A stretch of DNA of 64,000 bases, taken from positions 20,001 to 84,000 of the forward strand of contig RCAB01000066.1 in NCBI GenBank assembly GCA_003640385.1, written 5' to 3'. Each line of letters starts with the position of its first letter. Position 1 is the stretch's first letter. This document shows positions 27,712-38,925 of this stretch, in pieces. The position numbers were made by a program, and so were the translations under genes. This stretch comes from Setaria digitata. Lineage: Eukaryota; Nematoda; Chromadorea; Rhabditida; Setariidae. Below the pieces are notes generated by a model. The model searched no databases and was not told the origin of the DNA. It saw nothing but the letters and a program-made list of their open reading frames with translations.

Positions 27712-27835
27712 AACTATACAATATATATATTTCTGATTAGATATTCTATATATATATATATATGTCACCATCATTATCATTGCTATTATATATATATATA
27801 TATATATAGAATATTTAATCACTATTGTTATAGTT
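27712..27835. repeat. Large imperfect hairpin with a duplicated loop sequence
   Basis: The left arm (27712-27762) and right arm (27790-27835) are largely complementary, including the non-repetitive parts AACTATA...TTAGATATTCTATAT and their complements. The loop (27763-27789) is identical over 27 nt to 27951-27977. A foldback whose loop copies a sequence about 160 bp away suggests templated insertion or a small mobile element. Confidence 0.8.
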
Positions 27836-28821
27836 AATAATTTTCAAAATATATGTATTCATCTGATTTTCGATTTTAATTTTTAGCAATACCAGGCAAA
27901 TATTTGATGTGACACTTCGTTACCATGGAAATCGGTCCCATTCGTAAAAATGTCACCATCATTATCATTGCTATTATCATCATCACCATCATCAATTAGT
28001 ATTAGTATCTCTACTATAATTATCATTGCTATCATCATCATCATTATCATCATCACTGGAATCATTAATGTGCAGTACCAAGTTATTTTATTCTGTTCAA
28101 AAGTTTATTTTTCGACTTAAAAAATAAATGTAGAAGGCAAAGAAATAGGAAGAAACAGTGAGGTTGATTATTTTATCCTAAAAAACAATAAAGAATTTTT
28201 CAGTCAAGTCTCTTTCTTTTTGTTCATTCTCATTGTTTCTAATTCATTGTAAATTTAAAGAGAAATTTTTAGAAAATTTAAAAATTCCTTTTTCTTATCC
28301 TTCTCTTTCTTTCTCGTTCAATTTAAAACTTTTAAATACTAATTCAGAATGAAAAAAAAAAAAGAAGAAAGGAACGAGTTAAACAAGACAATGATCAAAA
28401 TAGCAAACAAGCTTCATATTATTTTTATATTTCTTTCAATGATATGCTTCACCATGCATATCAATTTCATCATTATTAACATCGAAAATTTCTGCTAGAT
28501 AAAGATCCTAAAATATAATTGCAAGAGAGAAAAAAAAAAAATAGGAATATTATGTGTTCCTTAATTAATTATAATTTTCCTTCTAATGATTTTATTCCAT
28601 GAATTGCAATAATTCTTTTCTTCTATTTTCAGACGAACCTTCTTCATCCCTCATATGTCTCGAGCAATTTCTCGAATAAATGTCGAGAAAAGCTTGATTA
28701 GACAGTGGTACTATTCAGTGTAATAACTCTTTCGTCTTCATCATCTTTGGGACAGTTTTTTTCCTCTTCTCTTGGCAAAGCCAATTTGAATGCTTTATAT
28801 TTAGTTGTTTTACATAGATGT

Positions 28822-28859
28822 GTGTGTGTGTGTGTCTCAATGCACATGTACTTATTCGA

Positions 28860-28894
<35 letters not shown>
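28822..28894. repeat. Two TG microsatellite tracts
   Basis: (TG)n at about 28822-28836 and 28866-28892, separated by a short unique segment. Confidence 0.95.
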
Positions 28895-29197
28895 GCTGGA
28901 TAGATGGCTCATGTTGTATAGAATTTTCAGGCATTGCTCAATATTTGAGGCTTTTATGAACGCTTCTAATATCTCATTCTCGAACTAACTTTCATTTTAT
29001 GGCCAAGAAGTATTACCAAAGCCTAGGAAGCCAAAGGAGGAGGAAGAAATGAGGTTGTAATGGTAGTGGGTGGGAAAGAGATGAAATCATAAAAATTTCA
29101 GAAAAGTGGGAGGTCTCGAAGTAAGTCTCGAGTGGTAAAAGGAAAAGCAGGAGATGGAGCAACCCTGCAGGAGGTACGAACAAGATGAAGTTCTGTC

Positions 29198-29199
<2 letters not shown>

Positions 29200-29248
<49 letters not shown>

Positions 29249-29280
29249 NCCCAGTCAGTCAGTCAGTCAGTCAGTCAGCC
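29200..29280. repeat. Poly-C tract with one N, followed by CAGT repeats
   Basis: About 50 consecutive C with an N at 29249, then about seven AGTC/CAGT units. Long poly-C is prone to sequencing error, so length and flanking frame are unreliable. Confidence 0.95.
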
Positions 29281-29819
29281 AGCCTCCTGCATCCCAACAG
29301 CAGCATGGATAATCATTTTCCTTATTCGGGAGCATCTGTGTTGTCGTTGCCGGTGGGTGCCTTGGTGACTGCTCTGTCTCCGATCGAGAAATGCCACCAG
29401 CTCTGAGGGAGAGAGGTGGGATTGAGTCGAGGTCTGCTTGTCACCCATTCTGTCACCTCCCTTACATCCGTTCTGCTCATTTCTCCTGCTCTTGCTCCAC
29501 TTTGTTCCCAGTCCTACCAGACTTCATACCTCTCCACTCCTACTCGCTCTGCTCCGGTGATTATCGAGAATTGCGGTGAAAGTGAGAAATGCACGGGAGC
29601 AGGAAGGGATGTGAGTGAGGAGGGCAGTATGCTGCGGGATGAGTGGGTGGAGGAGGTAAGAAGGATATGGATGCTGGCGGAGGACAGTCCCATTTCTGGT
29701 CATTTCCATTTCCCTCCCCTCTTGAGGATCGCGCGCTTGCCACCATTTATTGATGCTGTCCTTCATGATGTCCCGTACATGTGTATTTGTCAATGTCATC
29801 CCGTCCTCTCTCTTCAGCA

Positions 29820-30005
29820 CTCTTATCGCGGTCTTTCCACCAGTATCACCGCGATTTTCCCGCCAATGCTACCGTGACTTCCTTGCCAGAGAGTGTTACC
29901 GTTTGTTAATGACCAGTCTCTTTTAACATCACTCGCATCGTGATCTACCACCATCAGTGATGTGCACTGTGATCTCCTCACTAATTTTACCGCGGTTTCC
30001 TCTTG
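29820..30005. repeat. Degenerate GC-rich tandem repeat, unit about 24-26 bp
   Basis: The segments TCGCGGTCTTTCCACCAGTA, ACCGCGATTTTCCCGCCAAT, ACCGTGACTTCCTTGCCAGA, TCGTGATCTACCACCATCAG and ACCGCGGTTTCCTC look like diverged copies of one unit. They sit at the edge of the locally GC-richer patch. No protein or RNA role can be assigned. Confidence 0.55.
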
Positions 30006-33000
30006 TGAACTTAGATAATGCTCGTTTTTCCCTCACTGCTAACATTTGAAATTATTTTGCTCCTCCCGATCTACTCCTTGACACTTTACACCCTACGGGA
30101 TTTCTCTTAATCATCGGCAGAATGAATTGACAAAATTCAAATCATTTGCAGATATTTAAGGCGATAAAATTTTGAATTCCAATTAAAATAGCATAATTTT
30201 TTTAGCTTAAAATTTATTAAATATGAATATTTCGGAGGGAAGATTTAATCATTATTATTTGAAGATTTAATCTACTGTTTATTTCTGTTACCACATTTAT
30301 TCTCATTCTTTAGTTTTTTTTGAAAAGAAAATGGATTTAACAAGGATCACCTTATTAACGAAAGGTAAAAAAGAAAATCGGTTACTGAAACAGGCTAAAG
30401 ATGATTAGATAAAATATAAACATTAATTTTGCATTCTCATGGAAAGAGGCGTAGTGTAGAGTAGAAAGGTTTAAAGAAAAGTGAGAAATGAAAAATGAAG
30501 TAGTCATAGTATTGGAAGGAACGGTTATCATGATGATCTTTTTCATAGTTTGTATTGCTATCCTGATTAGCGAACTGCTATTTCATGCTTTTCTATTTTA
30601 ACAATGGGTCAAAGACTAAAGAACTCATGAAATAATTTAGTTGGTGGTAAAAATTTCCACTGATGGAAATTTGTAGAATTTTGATTCATCTAGAAAAAAT
30701 GCTATGAATTTGAAATTTATAACAATGAAATATCAAAATTTTAAAACCATCCCAGTTAACTTTTTTTTTTTTCCAAAGTAACTAACTAAGTCAGTGAGAA
30801 CGTAATTATCTGACAAATTTCAATAAATGTCAATTAAATGGTATGATGAGACGAGATGTTACGTGGTAGATTGGTAATGATAGAAGTCTGATTTATTTTT
30901 CTTACCTTTTCTTTCTTTCTATTACTTTTATGTGCTATTCTTATCCTTTTTTTTTTTGAAAACATTTTTCCGGAAATGAGGGCCTGCAAGTTATCTGTTT
31001 GTTTTGGAAATACTGCGTGATTGATCGCTAATAATAGTAGTCTATTCATTTAAGCAGTATGTTTAAAAACTTGAGATTCAGTTAACATCAAATTTTCAAT
31101 ATTTTCATGGAATTCTTTCTCACATGGTACACCATATTTCTTTATTTTAATTGTGAAATTTGATTGAAAAAGCTAAAAATACTGTGCCTCTTTGTTGGTT
31201 TCCTTTTTTCCCAACATAGTAGTCTTACCGTATACGCTAGAAAAAAAAAAATTTTTTTTTTTTTTTTAGATCTCAAAATAAAACAATTCAATTAGAGTTG
31301 CAATTTATGGATTAAGTTGGATAAAATTAAGCAATATAAAAATGAAAAAATGTGCTGATTTTGACCTAGTTGTTTTGACCTTGTGTGTCTGTGTACTGGA
31401 TGAGATTGGTAAATTAGAGCAGATGTGCCCGTGTATGTTTGTGGTTTATTCACTGGAGTGGATCGACTTTGCATTATTTTTGCATAAATCCATATGCTGC
31501 CCCCCCGGTGAAGGATATTTGTTCAATCCCTACTCTCATTAGGTGAGAAATGGAGAGAAGGCAGTAGGTCAAAGGTCAAACGCAAAAAGCGCTCCTAATG
31601 TTCCCTCTTTTTTTTTTTTTTTATTTTTTGTATTTTCACGTTTGTGATCATATTTTCACTTTCAGAACACATTTTTAAAAAGTTGATTTGAGTTGTTTTG
31701 GATTGCCAATGATAATTGCGGCCCGTTATGGTCCTTGAATTTCTATCCATAACCTTTTCACTGAATCCAATACCCCAGAAATAGCAACATATTTGGATGT
31801 TGCAAAATATATCTTCTAAAAAGAAGGTGATAATAATTCTGTCTCAACGGTAGAATAAAAATGTCATAATTCCTTTGCAAAGGACGTCTCGCTTTCACCG
31901 GTGACCTTGGTTTGCTATTTTCTTGTACTAAGGCACGCGGTGAATGCCAAACGTTCTATTGCTGTACCCTGTATACCGCGGATAAATTTCCGGATTTACC
32001 AGTTGGATGTGTCACGAGGCATTCAGTTCTTTTGTTCTTTTTTTTGAGATAAGGTTTGTTTGTTTTTTTTTTTTTCTTATATGTTTTTCAAATTCATTCG
32101 AACATGTTTTGTAATTGGCGAATGATTAATGAAAAGAAGATTAAATGGTGAGCATTAAGAGAAAAAAAGTGGAGAAAGTTGGGTTATACCTTACTTTGCC
32201 CATCTCCGTTATGTTTATGAAGTGGGTAAAAGCCTCGAAAGGGTTTAACAGATTCCATATCTGAAAGCTAAAATGCTACTGTTGGATACAATTTGATCCA
32301 GAAAAGAAAGAGTGCTGTAACGTGTGGAATATGGCTTAGATCCAGAAGAGCTGACCGGTCAGCTTATTGTAAGTTATATTTTCTTTTAAAATATTGCTTA
32401 AAAGTACGGCTTAAGCAATATTTGATTTGTCTTCCAGAGCAAAAGTTTCGTACATTAAACATGAATGGACGGAAATGAACATAATTTCCGTGTAATATCT
32501 TTCTGACACAGTACAATTTCTTTTCACGTAAATTACGTGGCACGACGTTCTTCTGCTCATGGGACTAGATTTATTATATTTAATATGGTTTAAAGAGCTT
32601 AGAGCTGAAAGTTTTTATGTATATTTAAATGTTTTATTATTCAGCTTGGCTCTATTAATTTCTGCTTATCTTTTTTTTTTTTATATTCAGTGCTTCTGTC
32701 TACCCTTTCGATATATGTGGTTCTGAATGTTCAGTGATCTGCACCAATTTCTAAACAAAATTCGGTTTCCTGAATGTTTTTCTTTTTTAATTTTAAGTGC
32801 CCTGAAAATGATAAATATTATCTAAAGTGTCAGCCCAACATCATCAAAACAGCAATATAAATAAAGGTTTAAACGTTCAACCTTCCATCTTCCGTAAATG
32901 TTCAGCCTTCCCTTCTCCTTTTTGGCAAATTTTTAACGAAAATAATCAGTTTTAATTTACTGGTATATGAATGAAGGTGAACTTAGTGCTGTTCCTGCTC

Positions 33001-34606
33001 CCGATTAAAAACATATGAAACACAAAGTTTCGTACTGTAGAAGCTGAGTAACATGTCATAGAACCATTTTCCACTCTTTTCTTTTTTACTTTTTGAAAAT
33101 AACAAGTTTGATAAAGAAGGATATTTCCTTTCATTAAATTTTCAGCAACAGCAGTCTTAAAATTTATTCCAATACATCCAAATAATATAAACAATTCCAG
33201 CAGCGCGGTAAATTTTAACGTTGTAAACGATTGTTCAATTTATTAGGAGTGTAGCAGTTTAACCATTCAGTTCGACAATTATTAGGACAAGTAAAAACTT
33301 GAAATTTAAATTAAAACCAAGCGAAGTCGTTGATTACAATTACGGTTTACGAAGCGATCCTTCGAAATATGAAGAAAAGAAAGACATAAAATTTAAATGA
33401 TTCGAAGATCAAGGAAATTTCTTCGTAATTTAACGCTTACAAATAATGGTTATAAGGATGATGAAGATATGTGGTCGGAAAAAGTTTTCTACTAATGATG
33501 ATATATATATATATATGAATGGTCAGTCCTGAATGTGTGGTCATTATATTGGCTTACTCAGTTATAATTGTCGAGTGGAAGATTTCACCAATGGCATATA
33601 TAAAGCCCAGTGAAAAATTAAATTGAAATTCTCGAAAGTATCCATCTGTCATCTTCTTATGCATAATTAATGAAAAGAATGATGAATTAAAAAATTCGAG
33701 TGAAATTTCGGTAGCGGCTTATAAATGCTAAATGAAAGATATTGTTGCAATATATGAATCCGATGATTTATGTGGCTAAATATGTTTTTTTTTTTTTCCT
33801 TTTTATAATGAAATAGATGTTTTTTAAATGCTAGAGACAAATGTTACAACGACTGATTGCCTAATATCACAGGTAGTAAAGCTTAAAGTGTGTTGTATTT
33901 TCGGAGCCTTGCAATGCTAATAATCAAACTATTCTGATCTAATCTAACCATCTAATCCTTAGCTAACGTTATTTTAATTTAGATTCATTTATTTTTAACT
34001 AACAAAATGCAATAATGCTCTTCAGATTGAAGCTGTGAGAATGTAGTCCACCTTTCTTCGGTGATAATATTTAGCAGCTGTTTTCGTTTTCAGTTTTCCT
34101 TTGAGAGTAGGTATGTATCAAAATGAAAGTATCTCCGATGCTCGCCTCTTCAAACGGATAATTGCCAATGCGAAGGAGTTTATAATGCATGCAAAATATT
34201 GATTACATTTGTTAGTGCTAGTTCTTGTTAGTAAACTCAATATTGTGCTAGCAGTGTGAGCGTTTTAATTTCAAACAATGATAAGCATATCCAAAGGGGA
34301 AGTTCCAAGAAGATGAGCAACAAGAAATACGGAAGGGAAAAAAAAAAAAGTTAAGTCTATAAGCAAAAACGTAGCTTACGTTCTGTGAAAAATAGAAGGC
34401 TAGTTTTATTTTATTTTATTTTTGTATCCATAGCGACGGATATGAAGATAAGCTATCTGGTTAGCTTTCAAAAAATGCTACTTTTGTCAATTAAACAAAG
34501 ACCTGCACCGAAGCCTCCTGAAGCTAAGACTGAACCGATCTTTTCGTTCGCTTAACATTTGAATGAGAAAGATTCTTTTTAGTAAAACATTCTAGCAAAT
34601 ATTACG

Positions 34607-34612
34607 TTTATT
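34607..34612 (-). terminator. Putative poly(A) signal, NDUFV3-like gene
   Basis: AATAAA on the minus strand, 55 nt beyond the stop codon. Confidence 0.5.
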
Positions 34613-34666
34613 TCTACAAAACATAGACAGTCTAAAATACATCATGGAAAAAAGCTTGATCAAATC

Positions 34667-34927
34667 CTATGGTTTGGCTTTTCGCTCCTCGTCCGGCTTC
34701 TTATTTGACGGCTGAGGAGTTCGTTTTGATATCACTTCTGCCTGGAAATTATTTTACGCATAATGTCAATTAAGTAACTCTGCGCCAGCTGATATCTTTT
34801 AAACCTACGGAAATAAAAGTGTAACTACATATACTATGTCTTAAAAATAATAAAAAAAACTAACAATGGCAGTGACTTAACTATTTTTAATAATCGACAT
34901 GACAAATGGACTTTTAAAGTGGTTACG

Positions 34928-34959
<32 letters not shown>

Positions 34960-36010
34960 GACAATCCTTACTAGCATGGCCATCACTGCAGCAGTTCTTG
35001 AAGAACTGTGACAAGCCCGATTTAAACTAGTTAACTCTTCTTGTCTGTGGGAACTTTTCAAAAACCTTATCCAGTCTTTCTCTCAAACTTCAACGCCTAC
35101 TGCCAAACATTAAAATTCGTGATTTAATACTTACTATGGTAAGTCACCTCTATAAAGAGGTTCTTCGACCGTGTTCGCCATATAAGTTAAGCCACTAATA
35201 GGATATACACATTACAGCGAATGTCCAAAGTTCGTAAGTTAAGACTATCTGTTTATCACGAACTATGAATGTAGGAGAACAAAACTGGATACCTCTATAT
35301 CACAATAAGAATATTTGTTGTAGTTAAAGTAGTCGGGACACTTGTACACCTCTGGATTCACTTTCTTCTTCATTCCAGTCTAGAATAAAATTCGAAAAAA
35401 AATACATAATAAACTTGCACTGATTATAAATATGGCAGAATTCACGAACTTCAATGGACTTATAAAACAGACTATCACAGATCCATTTATCTACAAACAC
35501 TGTTCTTCAGAATCACGATCACATAAGTTGAATTTGAAATCCATCTTGCAAATAATGAAACCCTGCACGCTTTCTTGCCCCAACATTTACAAACACCTAA
35601 TAACCCCGACCCATCACTTAATAAAAAATTTAAAGCCTTTCAATAACTAGAATACAAACACTGAAATTTGAAATTTACCTTATATATCACTTAATAACAA
35701 TAATAACCATATTATCGCGGTAAACAGGTAATTATTGTAAATACCGAATTTCACTATGGAATAGATGAACTTGTATTTTCAAATATTATAGACAAATAAT
35801 TATTGTTAGCTTATTTCACATTTTAATTCTTCCGCTCTGCTGTAAAAGTGTTTGGTTAAAAATTTTGGTTAACTGGACATTTAACCGAACCTTTACCTGT
35901 TTCATCGTTTCCGCATGCTCAATTCCAGTAGAATACACTGTTCTTACCAAACTATTTACATTTGGCGTACGTGATCGTATGGCAGTTGACCGAATGGCTT
36001 GCAACAACAT
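34667..36010 (-). CDS. NDUFV3: NDUFV3-like mitochondrial complex I accessory subunit
   Basis: This small accessory subunit of NADH:ubiquinone oxidoreductase acts in the mitochondrial matrix arm. Three exons join in phase 0: 35897-36010, 35293-35379 and 34667-34741 (91 aa). Exon 1 encodes a typical targeting presequence starting MLLQAIRSTAIRSR, rich in Arg/Ser/Thr and free of acidic residues over the first 29 positions. The second and third exons give PEVYKCPDYFNYNKYSYCDI then ISKRTPQPSNKK, which resembles the conserved C-terminal YK..(H/D)Y..Y..LDL...L.K.R.PQPS block of animal NDUFV3. A further exon-like segment at 34972-35044 is left out because it would break the frame. A minus-strand AATAAA lies 55 nt past the stop. 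The gene is head-to-head with YPEL5. The family call is from recall of one short conserved block. Confidence 0.72.
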
Positions 36011-36670
36011 AGCCGTGAACACAAGCGAAACTCTCCGAACGCAGGAACCTTTTCACCACCCAATACGTCGTCTCCTCAATGGTCGTTCGAAAACAACGGG
36101 CCACACGGCTGGCCGCTAAAATCCTTGTCGATTATCGAACAGCTGTTAGTGAAATTCGTGGTCAGCCGGTGTGCGGTGCTTGTATCTTACGCTTGGTGAA
36201 CGTGGTCGATAGCGTGACGTTTGTAGACGGTTACCGTAAAAGAAAGAGAAAAGATAAGTAAGGTAAGACTGAGAAATAGTAGTGGATAGACTTGAAAGTG
36301 AAGGGAAAGTTTGGACGAATAAGGATTAAGGATTTATTAAGATGTGCAAAAAACGGACATGTTTTTGTGAATGAATAAAATTTCTAGTGGCCATAGATGT
36401 GTCATTAGGGGAATGGTTACAAATTTAACAGTTAACGTTGAATAGAGAAGATTACAGATAGTAATCAGAAAATTAAAGGTGTTCTAAGTTAATAGTATTG
36501 AGAATAAGAACGCTTGTTTTATTTTGGGGCATTAGGCATTTGGTGCAGCACATGCTTCTAAGTCAAACTTCATTTCTAGATTTCTTTCTTTTCAACAAGG
36601 AATTTTACGAAGTATTTCGCCGAGTGATCGGAAATCGTGGAACAGCAATAAATATACAATAGGTACCAAG
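36011..36670. promoter_or_regulatory. Shared 660-bp region between divergent NDUFV3-like and YPEL5 genes
   Basis: The two start codons face away from each other across 660 bp, so both promoters must lie here. The NDUFV3-proximal part (to about 36250) is less AT-rich than its surroundings and open on several frames, but no frame resembles a known protein. No TATA-like element stands out. Confidence 0.5.
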
Positions 36671-37772
36671 ATGGGCCGTTATTTCCTGGAACATCTTGGT
36701 GGTCGTCGAATTTTTTCATGTGATAGCTGTAAAGCTTTCCTGACAAACGAAGATGAACTGATCTCAAAACATTTCACTGGTAAAAAGTTGAACGTGGAGT
36801 ATCCCATACTGTTAGAATGATGTACGAAGTAGTGCGTGAACGTTGCTTTAATCATCAGCGATCTTCGAGAAGGTTATCTATCACTGAGCGATCTGATGGC
36901 TAGTCTAGAAAAATTTAGATTCGCTTGTGTGCTCTTAAGTACAGTGCAAGGTTTGAAAGTCTTTTGCATTTAAAGCATAATTAGAAATAAGTGTAGGATA
37001 GTATTTTATTTCATGGTTTCGGGGCATTTAGGTTCAACGGGTCCAGCTTTCCTTTTTGATCGTGTGGTCAACATCGAATACTCGGAGATGCAACTGCGAA
37101 CGATGATTACCGGGCGACACATTGTTCGAGATGTCATTTGTAAGCGGTGTAAGGTATGCTAGCTTAAATCCTTTTCTGAGACTTTAAAATTCTAGAGAAT
37201 ACGAAAATTTTTGGGTATTGGAAAGTGGAGGAAGGGAATGAAATTAGAAGAATGAAAGTATTACTTAAAAATATAGGGGATGCGGTATTGTAGATATTTT
37301 TGATACTTTAAACACATCAAAAGGATTCAAGATTCTGTTTTCCTAAGGAAGTGAATATAGATTTCGCTTTTGTTAGGAGTGAATCAATTTGACAAGTGAA
37401 GAAGCTGTTCAAAGAACCTGTGAACGAAGCTGTTAGGGAAATGAAGTAGAATATAAGTAAAAGAATTAATAAAAATAAGCAAAGTTTTTAATAAGAGAAA
37501 TATAGGTAAGTACGAAATGTGGTGTGGAAATAAATGCTTTTCGAACAACGCGAGAATTATTTCTTTGTTCAGCGGATTAGGTTCAGAGAGAGGTCATCGG
37601 CAGATTGAGTATTTTCCAGACAAAACTTGGTTGGATGTACGAATATGCTATGAATGAACCTCAAAAATACAAGGAATCCAAAGTTATCCTTGAAAGAGCT
37701 CTGATCGAAATGAGCGAAGGCATTGATAATCCTGTTGACGATGGAAGAGAGCCACGACAGCGGTATACCTAG
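36671..37772 (+). CDS. YPEL5: Yippee-like protein, YPEL5 orthologue
   Basis: A small zinc-binding Yippee-domain protein. In animals YPEL5 is associated with the CTLH/GID E3 ubiquitin ligase complex. Three exons with consistent phases (36671-36779, 37032-37153, 37620-37772) give 127 aa, close to the usual 121. The start is [20 protein letters not shown], with C17/C20 forming the first zinc half-site. The hallmark block [15 protein letters not shown] carries C73/C76. The tail [19 protein letters not shown] then [13 protein letters not shown] is typical of the YPEL5 branch, not YPEL1-4. The C-terminus is slightly longer and charged. The last exon uses the acceptor at 37619; a nearby alternative at 37586 would not keep the frame. 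OTUD5 lies 1.15 kb downstream on the same strand. Confidence 0.94.
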
Positions 37773-38925
37773 TAGCTGTTAGTGTTTTCACCCAATTTCT
37801 GTTCCAGAGAATACAATATTTTGCAGTATATACTTATATTCTCTGCGGCCTTGTAATTTACATATGTACACTCCTGTATATATGTTTGACACAACGCTTT
37901 CCCTATTCTGGTCTAATTTTTTAGATGAACGATTTTTGAAATTACATTCAGGTTTTTATTGTTCCCCGAGATAATTCAGATTGACCTACCTGATTTCAGA
38001 TTAAATGGTTCTCTTAGAAATCCAGCATTGTGGAGACTGTTTGATATTTTATTTTCAGTATGGATCTTTTTGTCTTTATTATGTCAATGACCATTCTTGA
38101 TCATTTTTATTCACTGATGTATTTTCATTTCTTTAAGGCAGGGACTTTGGGCTTTCGTAATATTCAAGAAATTCGGGAGGAAGGGTTAAAGGGTCTGTTT
38201 GTAAAGTTTGAACATTACAAATCTGCATCAGATTTGAACCGATTGGTTCACATTTCTTGGAGAAAACTGTGGTGTTTTATGCTATATGAACCTTTTTAAT
38301 TGGTGTACGTCAAATTTGATAAAAGTATGGATTTTGTTGCAGAAGTTTTGATGACTATTTAGATCTGATGGTCTCAGGCATTGCCTGTATTATTACTAAT
38401 CATTATTTCTCGATGTTCGGAAATGATAGCTTGTAGAAATTTTGGAATCAGGTGGTCATAACGACGAACTAGTTTTCAATGAATATTTCTTATGTAATTA
38501 TAATTTCATGGTTTCAGAGATGTATTTGGACGGACGCCGTGTTCTTTGTCAACTTGCTTGTTGACAGCTGTTTGTCATCAGTTTTCAAAATCTCCGTTAG
38601 CAAAACGAGCGTGGTTTCAAAACAGAACAGTGAGCAGCATCTATTGAAACAGGTTCAACACCACAGAATGAAAATTGCGGTCAGATCGATAGTGGTGTAA
38701 TGATGATTGGGAAGTGGAATGGGTCTATCTTTATTTTAGTGAAATATAGCAATGAAGGACAGCTATTATTGGGAACTCGGACAATTTCGGCTGAGTTAAA
38801 TATCATGGTGGAATCCAAACATATTCGAAATTGCGTGTTGCGAAGGAATGCTGTATATTGGTTATATCCATAACGTGACATATTTATAGATCCCGTGTTG
38901 CCGATTGTCTTGGAGCGTACTAATC
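37773..38925. other. Intergenic region between YPEL5 and OTUD5
   Basis: There is no gene I can support. It should hold the YPEL5 3' UTR and the OTUD5 promoter. A tttatag acceptor-like site at 38887-38889 would leave a 36-nt 5' UTR for OTUD5. Open frames at 38060-38299 and 38479-38700 have no family resemblance. Confidence 0.5.

Larger units (their letters stand above)
23082..34666. other. Long intergenic region between MTP and NDUFV3-like genes
   Basis: I see no supportable gene. Up to about 28.6 kb the DNA is AT-rich, with poly-A/T, TA and TTA repeats, an imperfect large hairpin (27712-27835) and a TTCGAA-bearing patch (26365-26480). From about 28.98 to 30.1 kb composition turns clearly GC-richer, with a poly-C run, CAGT repeats and a degenerate tandem array. 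Long open frames on both strands there (for example 29416-29877 plus) are probably a by-product of fewer stop codons. Two cysteine-containing frames at 31414-31541 and 31866-32030 are noted as findings. A minus-strand AATAAA at 34607-34612 fits the NDUFV3-like gene. Confidence 0.55.

Noticed and set aside
29416..29877. 153-codon plus-strand frame, the longest in the window
   Set aside because: It begins at a GTG in a GC-richer stop-poor patch, is overlapped by equally open minus-strand frames, and resembles no family.
32952..33194. Minus-strand frame that looks like a signal peptide followed by Cys residues
   Set aside because: There is no ATG before the hydrophobic part and in-frame stops sit just upstream without an acceptor site.
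36079..36261. Plus-strand frame reading KILVDYRTAVSEIRGQPVCG
   Set aside because: It lies in the divergent promoter region antisense to the NDUFV3 5' end, has no domain resemblance and no exon partner.
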